This document shows positions 25,857-32,020 of a DNA stretch of 32,020 nucleotides, in pieces. How positions within the stretch are numbered: position 1 is the stretch's first letter; each line of letters begins with the position of its first letter. Both the position numbers and the translations under genes were made by a program. The notes beneath the pieces were generated by a model that was not told the DNA's origin, did no database searches, and worked only from the letters and a program-made list of their open reading frames with translations. This DNA comes from CAZTAO01 sp964611645 (GTDB lineage Bacteria; Armatimonadota; UBA5829): positions 1 through 32,020 of the forward strand of contig CAZTAO010000052.1 of the NCBI GenBank assembly GCA_964611645.1. Reading direction: 5' to 3'.

Positions 25857-26585
25857 TTACGCATTCTTCACTACCAGCTCGCCATTTGTACCTGGCCAGA
25901 TGACCAATGCTGTGATTTCTTGGCTGAGACCGCCTATGCTCGCGAGTTCTCTGCAGCCGTACAACTTTCCCATCACCTGAGCGACTCGCGTGAAGAATGG
26001 TCCGAGGTTGTCCCAGTGGCGATAAAAGTACTCCACATATCCCTGGACCTGGGCAAAGGCTGAGTCGTCCCGCTTTGGCTTCAGCTCAAGCAACACCAAA
26101 CCCCGTCTCACAACGTCCACGGCGAGCAGATCGGTAATCTGCGGGCTGCCGCCCGAAGTCGGATCCATACGCCACTGGCTATGGATGAAGCACAGATGGT
26201 CAGGACATCCCGGTAGACGAAGACGGTTCCCTTGAGCCTCACGAATCATACGCGCCTCGAACTGCCTCTCACGCCAAGGATGCTTTATGCTGTTCCTGGC
26301 CTCGTGAAGATAGCAGACGCGCTCATCCATAGTGGTAACAAGCTGTTCCGCCGTCTTTCCACAAGAGATGTATGGATTCTTGCCTACGCCGATGAGTGGT
26401 TTCAATGATTCCGGGTGCGTGTCTACGACTGTTATCCGTTTGTCGGTCGGACGGAAATAGACCCCACCGATCTCTGGTGTGCCTTCGAACAATACCTTCA
26501 CTCGCAAGAACTCAGGCGTGTCCATATAGTCGAGTGATAGGTAGTGGCCAGGTCGCACGGCGCAGTCTAGCTGAACAGCTTTCAA
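25857..26585 (-). CDS. PD-(D/E)XK nuclease-like protein, first gene of the minus-strand pair
   Basis: The product of about 242 residues has a nuclease core: E110 (RQFEARMI), D152 (PQITDLLAV), E167-x-K169 (LVLLELKPK) and then QVQGYVEYF, a Q-x3-Y helix seen in several restriction-type folds. The N-terminal half is unassigned. I chose TTG at 26585 because GGAGG (26595-26591) lies 5 nt upstream. The longer reading from GTG 26627 would place its start before the -10 box at 26621-26616, hence before the transcript. It precedes the PGN_0703-like gene by 42 bases. A defence nuclease is the simplest guess, but no motif identifies the target. Confidence 0.66.
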   Translation of the reverse strand: MKAVQLDCAVRPGHYLSLDYMDTPEFLRVKVLFEGTPEIGGVYFRPTDKRITVVDTHPESLKPLIGVGKNPYISCGKTAEQLVTTMDERVCYLHEARNSIKHPWRERQFEARMIREAQGNRLRLPGCPDHLCFIHSQWRMDPTSGGSPQITDLLAVDVVRRGLVLLELKPKRDDSAFAQVQGYVEYFYRHWDNLGPFFTRVAQVMGKLYGCRELASIGGLSQEITALVIWPGTNGELVVKNA

Positions 26586-26615
26586 GATGCCCTCCGGGCA
26601 AAGATTGTCGGCAGC

Positions 26616-26624
26616 ATTATACCA
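26616..26624 (-). promoter_or_regulatory. Extended -10 promoter of the minus-strand nuclease pair
   Basis: On the minus strand TGG (26624-26622) is followed by TATAAT (26621-26616), a perfect -10 with the TGn extension. No good -35 is needed for this class. Transcription should start near 26609, leaving a leader of about 24 bases before the TTG start. Confidence 0.65.
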
Positions 26625-26639
26625 CACCGTGATGCAATC

Positions 26640-27486
26640 GTGTCCCTTGCTCTCGAAACCTCAACACACTCCTCTGCTTCTGCCAAACCACGTAGGATTA
26701 TCTGCGTCTTATGCCGCTTTAGATCTTCCGTCTGCCCGTCGCCTATCCAAGAACCGCCTATTCGACGTCCATGTCAGGTGAAAATCCGGCCAAAAACGCG
26801 GCCTGCAAAGGGGGTGGGTCCACAGCTTTCGGACCTCAAATTCGGCACACAAAAAAAGTGCGGATGACCAATTGTGGCGTATCATTTCCTCCACCAACAA
26901 CTAGGAAGTAAACGCTCTCTCTGCAAGAGCCTCGGACATTCACTTGCCCGGGGCTTTTCGGCGTTTTGCGCGTGGGTTTCGAGGCTACGAGACTGACACC
27001 TGGTAGTCTGCCGACCGTTCGGTCTCTGGACGCACCTCCGGCCGTTTCGACCACATTTCGGCCCGGAATTCTCTGTTTTGCCACTTTCTCTCTGAAAGCT
27101 CTGGACTCGGGGGGGTGAGTCCAGAGACGCCATTCTAGGCACGAAATTGGGGGCTGGCGATGTGTTTCTTGATGGGTACGCGCGGAGTAGGGAACGCTAC
27201 CGGAGGCTGGATACGCATTGCCATGAGCACCCTTTTGGGGCCTGACGACAGCTTACTTATGAAGCAACTCCAAAGGTTTACTTAATACAAAAGAGAATGA
27301 TCGAGTCCTGTAGGTCGCCATTGGACTAAGGAATGCTAGCGCAAAGTCGTTCGGGATCCATTCTGGCCATTTGGAGCAAAGCTTACGAAGACCGCGACGC
27401 TGAATACAGTCGTTATCGGGCGCTTGGTACATTCAAGAGAATGTGGCAACAAGTAGTCATGCGCCATGGGTATTTGACAACTTCTG
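26640..27486. other. Non-coding region with hairpins, about 850 bases
   Basis: No convincing gene. It holds a 10-bp perfect hairpin (27099-27126), a GACCGTTCGGTC near-palindrome (27013-27024), and an inverted pair of a 15-base motif (GGGTCCACAGCTTTC at 26816 and GAAAGCTCTGGACTC at 27094, 13 of 15 matching). A 41-codon ORF (27160-27285) is open but has no good ribosome-binding site. This may be the scar of a lost element or a regulatory RNA locus. Confidence 0.5.
27099..27126. other. Perfect 10-bp stem hairpin with G-rich loop
   Basis: CTCTGGACTC (27099-27108) and GAGTCCAGAG (27117-27126) flank an eight-base loop of seven Gs and a T. There is no T-tract after it, so it is not a typical intrinsic terminator on the plus strand. 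It could be a binding site, cruciform or RNA structure. Confidence 0.6.
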
Positions 27487-27515
27487 TTGACAAGCAGTAT
27501 CCCTAGTTGTATACT
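27487..27515 (+). promoter_or_regulatory. Sigma70-type promoter of the secreted-protein gene
   Basis: TTGACA (27487-27492) is separated by 17 bases from TATACT (27510-27515), a consensus -35 and near-consensus -10. It lies about 75 bases upstream of the GTG at 27592. Confidence 0.7.
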
Positions 27516-27591
27516 ATTGCCCGAGTCAATATGCGTTATGCCTGGCCTGAACGTTGCCACTGTAACGCAGCTACTGTAAGGAGCGTGCCTA

Positions 27592-28929
27592 GTGGACAGC
27601 CTGAAGTCAGCTTGGTGTCTGGTCGTACTCTGCACCATAGTAACCGCATTGTTCTCGCATCCGGGAGCATGCGATACACACCCATATTCAGTGACGGGAG
27701 AGGCTGACATCTTCTTCCTGTCGAACAACAGCGACAAGAAGCCTCTCGTTGTCGTTGACTTTCGGAAACCGGACATTCCTGTCTACCTCTGCAGGAACCA
27801 AACGTTACTTGTGGGCAACAAGAGTGCAAACATACGCCTGGATCCCACGAAGGGTTTTGTCCTACGCGTGGTGACGGACAATCCTCTCCCGACCGGGGAA
27901 GGACTAGTAGTCAAAGCCACGGGCAATGAGTCCTGGGAGCCAATCAATACATCGACTGTCGGCAACAATAAGTACAAATGTGCCACTTACGTCGTGATGA
28001 ATGCTGAGCTACCTTTGGACATCATGGTTTTCCTTTCCGCAGACAAGCAGGCTTCTCTGCGCGCGGAGGTCATACAGAAAGACAAGTCTGTAAACCCTAC
28101 AGTTAAGGAATCAGAGGCTCAAAAGAAACTGAGGGTAGAGGAATCAGGGGCTGAAAACGATATTTACCGTAATCGCGTTCTGAGCAGACCCCTGATCGTC
28201 GTGGACACGCGAGAATATCCAACTGTCACACTCTGCACGAAAGGAATTGGTGGCGTACGGCGGTCAATCCTTGGCGCCGAACAGCGTGCCAACGTGCGCC
28301 TGTGCTATTGGCGTGGTTTCAGTCTGCGAGTAATCACGAATAAGGATGAGGACAGCCCGACCGTGAATGCAGAAATGGCGGAGGCTGGGCAGACCCGGCC
28401 ATTCGTCATTAACTCCGGGGCCGACATTGCCGATAGCAACGCGACGTTTTGCTGCTATGACTATGGAAACCAAGCAATACCGAAGGTGGGTTCCATCACT
28501 CTAAGAATACTGAATGCGGACTCCAGAAGTGGAAACGACGGAAAACCAACGGAGACAGTAGTAGTAATCAATCCCGCGGAGTTCAGAACCGACAAGTCGG
28601 CTTTTACTGCCGGCGTCGTGTTCTTTGGCAAGCAGGCACAATGGGCCGTCATCGCACCTACTGTGGGGATCAATAACCGATTGTCGCTGGATACGGTGGC
28701 TCTGGCTCCGCAGACTGATGACAAGTCCACCGATGAGTTGAACCTGGGAAATTGCTTGAGCTATCGTTTTCTTTGGGGCACGCGGGCCGAGGAAACCGGT
28801 TTCCATACGTTCGGCTTCCCACTAGAAGTAAAGCTCTCGTTCGGTTCCGAGGGCTTGGTTTTCAACAAGAAGTTCGGTAACCGGAAATACTGGGGCCTTG
28901 CGGTTACCCTGCCGTTTACTTCTCCGTAA
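27592..28929 (+). CDS. Secreted hypothetical protein with a duplicated domain
   Basis: The 445-residue protein starts with a signal peptide (DSLKSAWCLVVLCTIVTALF, probable cleavage near GAC-DTH). It contains two copies of a domain of about 110 residues: KPLVVVDF...VYLC...ANIRLDPTKGFVLRVVTDN (residues 50-97) and RPLIVVDT...VTLC...ANVRLCYWRGFSLRVITNK (199-251). Each is followed by a cysteine and a beta-rich tail. A C-terminal 130-residue segment differs. The family is unknown to me; beta-sandwich domains exposed at the cell surface or in the periplasm are likely. GTG at 27592 follows GGAG by about 9 nt, and a strong promoter lies upstream. The lipoprotein gene downstream starts 260 bases after its stop. 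Confidence 0.72.
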   Translation: MDSLKSAWCLVVLCTIVTALFSHPGACDTHPYSVTGEADIFFLSNNSDKKPLVVVDFRKPDIPVYLCRNQTLLVGNKSANIRLDPTKGFVLRVVTDNPLPTGEGLVVKATGNESWEPINTSTVGNNKYKCATYVVMNAELPLDIMVFLSADKQASLRAEVIQKDKSVNPTVKESEAQKKLRVEESGAENDIYRNRVLSRPLIVVDTREYPTVTLCTKGIGGVRRSILGAEQRANVRLCYWRGFSLRVITNKDEDSPTVNAEMAEAGQTRPFVINSGADIADSNATFCCYDYGNQAIPKVGSITLRILNADSRSGNDGKPTETVVVINPAEFRTDKSAFTAGVVFFGKQAQWAVIAPTVGINNRLSLDTVALAPQTDDKSTDELNLGNCLSYRFLWGTRAEETGFHTFGFPLEVKLSFGSEGLVFNKKFGNRKYWGLAVTLPFTSP

Positions 28930-29189
28930 CTAGGGCGAGCGGCGCAGCGTAGAAGCCGGGTGTGTTACGCCTCGCAAAAGGCCACCCTTGCGGTCTCTCG
29001 GTCGCCAGAGATGGCGTTTGCTCGGCTCCAGACAGTCGGTCCAGCCAGTTGTCACATAGCTCGGACGCTAGAAGGGACCGTGAAGTCAGTAAACCAAGGA
29101 CTGGGGCCGGTGGTGCACGTGACATATAGGCTGAGATGAATTGGGAACTCCGCTTCCCCCGTCCGCGAGATACCGAAAGGAGACTGAGC

Positions 29190-29789
29190 ATGCTGCGTGA
29201 TAGAGCAAACGACATTGGCAAGCGCTGGAGAGTGATGCTGCCTATCTTGCTTCTACCAGTTCTTCTGTTTGGTTGCGATGGAAGCAAGAGCTATCTGACA
29301 GAAGAGTCTTGGCTGCAATTGCACAGCCCGCTGAGTCGGATCAAGCATAATTCTGAGAACTGGGTCAAATGGCTCAACTCTCATGAAGACGTCGTCCCGC
29401 AGGCCCAGCGCCCACAGGCGGAAAAAGCATATGCCGCACTTGCGGGGGACATGAAGCGTCTGGTTCGGGAGTCAGCCAGTCTGGTGCCGAAGACGGCTGA
29501 CGAAGTCATGGACCGAATTCCCCGGAGGTCATATACAGATCTCCAAGCCGACGAGAAGCGGCTCTTCAATATCATAAATCCGTTTTATGTGGAGTGGGCA
29601 AAGGATCGAGACCTTGGGCCAGACATGTTCCAGCATACCTGGTCTAGCCCCACCAGTGATGAGGATCTTAGGACTCGCTCGCCTAGACTGCAGAATATCC
29701 CTCTGACCGAGGAAGAACGCCAGGTCGTCCAGCGATTCCTGGATGACCTTCAACTGTCCGATTGGGAGAGCGTAGGTTCGAACTGGTAG
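29190..29789 (+). CDS. Predicted lipoprotein, function unknown
   Basis: From ATG 29190 the product has 199 residues with a basic start (MLRDRANDIGKRWR), a hydrophobic core (VMLPILLLPVLLF) and a lipobox LLFGC, so it should be lipidated at that cysteine and anchored in the membrane. The mature part is helical and charged, with no recognised domain. I chose 29190 because AAAGGAG precedes it by about 7 nt; a longer start at 29136 lacks a good site and would bury the signal peptide. Its neighbour upstream is the secreted duplicated-domain protein. Confidence 0.72.
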   Translation: MLRDRANDIGKRWRVMLPILLLPVLLFGCDGSKSYLTEESWLQLHSPLSRIKHNSENWVKWLNSHEDVVPQAQRPQAEKAYAALAGDMKRLVRESASLVPKTADEVMDRIPRRSYTDLQADEKRLFNIINPFYVEWAKDRDLGPDMFQHTWSSPTSDEDLRTRSPRLQNIPLTEEERQVVQRFLDDLQLSDWESVGSNW

Positions 29790-29895
29790 CAGCAGTTGTC
29801 AGCCACAGCATCATCGGTATCGCGAACACTCTGACCAACGGGGGCGGGTGAATTGCCCGTCCGTCACTGACTAGAATGGGAAGATACACTATGTA

Positions 29896-29911
29896 GGCCG
29901 GGGCTCCGGCC
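29896..29911. terminator. GC-rich hairpin between convergent genes
   Basis: GGCCGG (29896-29901), loop GGCT, CCGGCC (29906-29911) lie five bases before the stop of the minus-strand HTH gene. The hairpin is strong but has no T-tract, so termination is inferred from its place between two convergent genes. Confidence 0.45.
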
Positions 29912-29916
29912 CACAC

Positions 29917-30321
29917 TCATTCCCCCGGAAACCCCAGCCAGTCCCTCTGCTCCTTCCACACCGCCGTCTTAACACGCTCCAGTAATCGCATCGACAGCCC
30001 ATCCGGCTCTCGCCCATCGAGTATCGCCTCGATGATGTCTGGTGCCAGATAGGTAAGCCGATAGATTCTTGCGGCGTAGGAGAAATCCAGTCCTATTGCG
30101 ATGGCAATCTCTGACAGGGATGCAAACTTTCCAGAGTCTATCAACTCCTTCCAATGGTGGGCACGTGCTATGGCCACGGCCAGCGACTCGGCATATGTGC
30201 GTGAAGCTTCCGGTGGCAGGTCCGGGACAATAATGCGCCGCCTGCCCCCACGCTTTCTCACCTGCACCGGCACAGTCACTGTAATCAATCCGTCATTAGT
30301 CACACCATCAATCCTGTTCAC
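29917..30321 (-). CDS. Small HTH protein accompanying the serine recombinase
   Basis: The 134-residue protein has a basic N-terminal half (VRKRGGRRRIIVP) and a helix-turn-helix (SLSEIAIAIGLDFSYAARIYRL), followed by LAPDIIEAILDGREP and a short tail. HTH proteins of this layout are often found directly after large serine recombinases in accessory regions. It may help DNA binding or regulate excision. Its start overlaps the recombinase stop by 4 bases (ATGA), so it is translated as part of the same operon. A directionality factor is a guess. Confidence 0.75.
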   Translation of the reverse strand: MNRIDGVTNDGLITVTVPVQVRKRGGRRRIIVPDLPPEASRTYAESLAVAIARAHHWKELIDSGKFASLSEIAIAIGLDFSYAARIYRLTYLAPDIIEAILDGREPDGLSMRLLERVKTAVWKEQRDWLGFPGE

Positions 30322-31730
30322 AGCGCCCCTCCCGCGTGGACAATACTATTACCGGTCCCTGCACCCCTCATCTCGGTAACCAGACTATGCAGCCCTCCTG
30401 CCCTTACAGTCACGGAAATACCCCCGCGCGTGACCGTCACCTGCTCGACAAGTAAATGGACAATTCGTATCTGCTCCGGCGGGTACAGTTCATCCCACAC
30501 GGTATCGACATCCTGGAGCGCCTGCCGAACATCAGCCTCGGTGACGCACAGAAAACCATCATCCGACTCACCAGCCTGTGCGCATACTGCCCGGTATGTC
30601 TGAGCCACCATCTGCGGCGATGTGAAGATTCCCCGGAGTTGCGCCATGACCGCGCCTTCGACTTCCCCGGCGGGCATCGATCCCACGGGACATGTATCAG
30701 CCCCATTCTTCGAGGCTTTTCCACACGTATAATATCGATAGTACTTCCCTCGGCTCTGCGCCGACACTGGACTCATGGCGGCGTCGCATGCTCCACACCG
30801 GATGATGCCGCGTAACAGGGACGGCTCCTTGGCTCGGGCGTGCTGCGCGTGGGTCTGCACATTGTCCTCTATTACCTGGTGCGCCTTCCACCAGGTCTTC
30901 TCAGGAACAATGGCCTCGTGCTCGCCGGGATATGTCTTATCTTTGTGAATCACCTCGCCGATGTAGGTCTTATTGTTGAGCACCCTATGAATGTGGATTC
31001 TATGCCAGGGAGTGCCCTCGCGAAAGACCCCTCGCTTGGTCATCCAGGATTTCGTTGTTATGCCTTTTGCGTTCAGCTCTCGGGCGACGGTCAACGGCGA
31101 GCCAGTTTCCGTAAAGCGTTTGAAGATGTGGCGCACGACCTTGGCTTCCTCCGGGTTTACTACCAATCGCCGGTTCTCGCTGTCGACATCATAACCGAGT
31201 GGTGGAGTGCCGCCCGTAAACTTACCACGCCGTTTGGCCGCCGCCACTTTGTCGCGGATGCGCTCGCCTATGATCTCGCGCTCGTACTGGCTGAATGACA
31301 TCAGGACGTTGACCGTCAGTCGGCCCATGGGAGTCGAACTGTCAAAGTGCTGAGTCACCGACACGAACGCCACTCCGCGCAGATCGAACACTTCCATCAG
31401 CTTGGCAAAGTCCAACAGCGACCGTGACAGGCGGTCAATCTTGTAGGTCAGGACAACATCTATCTTACCGGCTTCCACGTCGGCAAGAAGTTGCTGCAAC
31501 GCCGGCCGTTCTACGTTCGCGCCGGTGTAGCCGCCATCAGAGTAGTCGGTCGTAAGCATCACCCATCCGTCGTGCTTTCGGCTCTGAACGTACGATTCGC
31601 AGGCTTCCCGTTGGGCGTCCAGGGAATTGAAATCAGTATTGAGATTCTCCTCCGTGCTCTTGCGCACATACGCCGCGCAGCGGACCTTCGGAATGGTTGC
31701 GTTTATGTCAGTGGCTGTCTTACGATTCAA
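30318..31730 (-). CDS. Large serine recombinase
   Basis: The 470-residue protein has an N-terminal resolvase-type catalytic domain (AAYVRKSTEE with S25 as nucleophile, DRLSRSLLDF and FSQYEREIIGERIR), then the recombinase domain (GGTPPLGYDVD) and a zinc ribbon (CGACDAAM, YYTCGKASKNGADTCP). Such enzymes cut both strands of att sites through a serine-DNA intermediate and integrate or excise mobile elements. The gene begins with TTG inside the end of the DUF2924 gene, preceded by a GGAGAAG, and ends in an overlap with the HTH gene. No att site could be identified. It is probably the integrase of an element whose cargo includes part of this island. Confidence 0.9.
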   Translation of the reverse strand: MNRKTATDINATIPKVRCAAYVRKSTEENLNTDFNSLDAQREACESYVQSRKHDGWVMLTTDYSDGGYTGANVERPALQQLLADVEAGKIDVVLTYKIDRLSRSLLDFAKLMEVFDLRGVAFVSVTQHFDSSTPMGRLTVNVLMSFSQYEREIIGERIRDKVAAAKRRGKFTGGTPPLGYDVDSENRRLVVNPEEAKVVRHIFKRFTETGSPLTVARELNAKGITTKSWMTKRGVFREGTPWHRIHIHRVLNNKTYIGEVIHKDKTYPGEHEAIVPEKTWWKAHQVIEDNVQTHAQHARAKEPSLLRGIIRCGACDAAMSPVSAQSRGKYYRYYTCGKASKNGADTCPVGSMPAGEVEGAVMAQLRGIFTSPQMVAQTYRAVCAQAGESDDGFLCVTEADVRQALQDVDTVWDELYPPEQIRIVHLLVEQVTVTRGGISVTVRAGGLHSLVTEMRGAGTGNSIVHAGGAL

Positions 31731-31983
31731 TTGCTACTTCTCCCATCTTCCGTTTCCTTGTGCCTGATTTGGCCAGGCCGAAGAACGCGCGCCCATTCCA
31801 ATGGGAGCCGGTAATTGCCTGGGCGACTGCGGTGAGAGATCTGAACAAGCGGCCGTCATATTGGAAGCCGCCGTGAACCACAATTACCTCGTGGGTCTGT
31901 CCATTCCAGTCGCGGACGATTCGCGTCCCTACAACTGGCTGGTCCTTTCGGCCAGCGGCCCGCAGCTGTGAATCGGCATGCAA
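31720..31983 (-). pseudogene. DUF2924 family protein, N-terminus truncated by an IS-like end
   Basis: The remaining 87 residues match the C-terminal part of DUF2924 proteins: GTRIVRDWNGQTHEVIVVHGG, FQYDGRLFRSL, AQAITGSHWNGRAFFGL. Complete members are about 140-160 residues. The start codon and first few residues (MHADS) are encoded inside the IS21-like end at 31969-32020, so the native N-terminus is missing. DUF2924 genes usually precede serine recombinase genes of this type. The truncated ORF may still be translated. Confidence 0.82.
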
Positions 31984-32020
31984 TAATGACCCACATGCGG
32001 GGGTAATCGGCGTCGAATAT
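31969..32020 (+). mobile_element. Left end of an IS21-like element running off the window
   Basis: TGAATCGGCATGCAATAATG starts at 31969, followed by ACCCACAT, and a second partial copy (AATCGGCGTCGAATAT) ends at the window edge. The arrangement of tandem terminal repeats fits an IS21-family end. The element extends rightwards, so its transposase genes should lie just beyond 32020. Confidence 0.62.

Noticed and set aside
27160..27285. 41-codon ORF in the non-coding stretch
   Set aside because: Reasonable composition but no good ribosome-binding site and no recognised family; mentioned only under the region.

Overview
This window is a bacterial chromosomal segment of moderately high GC (about 55% by eye, not computed) with dense same-strand operons and frequent GTG/TTG starts. 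No rRNA, tRNA or taxon-specific marker was found, so the host cannot be named. Soil or sediment-type phyla rich in TPR and pentapeptide-repeat proteins (Planctomycetota, Armatimonadota, Chloroflexota, Proteobacteria) all fit. Ten N characters at 19136-19145 show that this is a scaffold from a draft or metagenome assembly.

The region reads as a defence island built from several modules, with insertion-sequence scars at their edges. (1) 1-2.2 kb: a partial gene and a small ORF at the left edge, an OGG-fold protein on the minus strand and a possible small membrane protein. (2) 2.2-12.1 kb: a four-gene operon encoding a DUF499 AAA+ ATPase, a small partner protein, a DUF1156 DNA methylase and a PLD-SNF2 helicase. 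This is a methylase/ATPase/helicase anti-phage type of cluster distantly like DISARM and BREX. (3) 12.1-12.25 kb: a roughly 130-bp relic with two inward-facing IS21-like ends. (4) 12.3-15.8 kb: a giant gene with about 20 TPR units fused to a metallo-beta-lactamase (MBL) fold domain. (5) 15.8-20.1 kb: a PRiA4_ORF3-like protein, a membrane-anchored protein directly followed by an Apea-like HEPN protein, then an AlbA_2/Schlafen-type protein interrupted by the assembly gap.

(6) 20.1-21.3 kb: an IS-like end followed by the C-terminal part of a sugar (fucose/arabinose-type) isomerase, a clear remnant. (7) 21.5-24.8 kb: a compact operon encoding a PD-(D/E)XK nuclease, a HARE-HTH/pentapeptide-repeat fusion, a four-cysteine protein and a radical SAM/SPASM enzyme, the last three with overlapping reading frames. 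I do not recognise this combination, and it is my best candidate for an undescribed system. (8) 24.9-26.6 kb, minus strand: two further PD-(D/E)XK nuclease-like genes behind a strong extended -10 promoter. (9) 26.6-27.5 kb: a non-coding stretch with strong hairpins. (10) 27.5-29.8 kb: a secreted protein with an internal domain duplication and a lipoprotein. (11) 29.9-32.0 kb, minus strand: an integration module (DUF2924, large serine recombinase, small HTH protein) whose first gene is truncated by an IS21-like end running off the right edge.

Together the genes suggest an island assembled by a serine recombinase and by IS21-family insertions. It holds several candidate nucleic-acid-targeting systems: a methylation-linked system, a TPR-sensor/hydrolase, a HEPN ribonuclease-like protein and three PD-(D/E)XK nucleases. 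Five direct or inverted copies of one IS-like terminal repeat lie at module boundaries.
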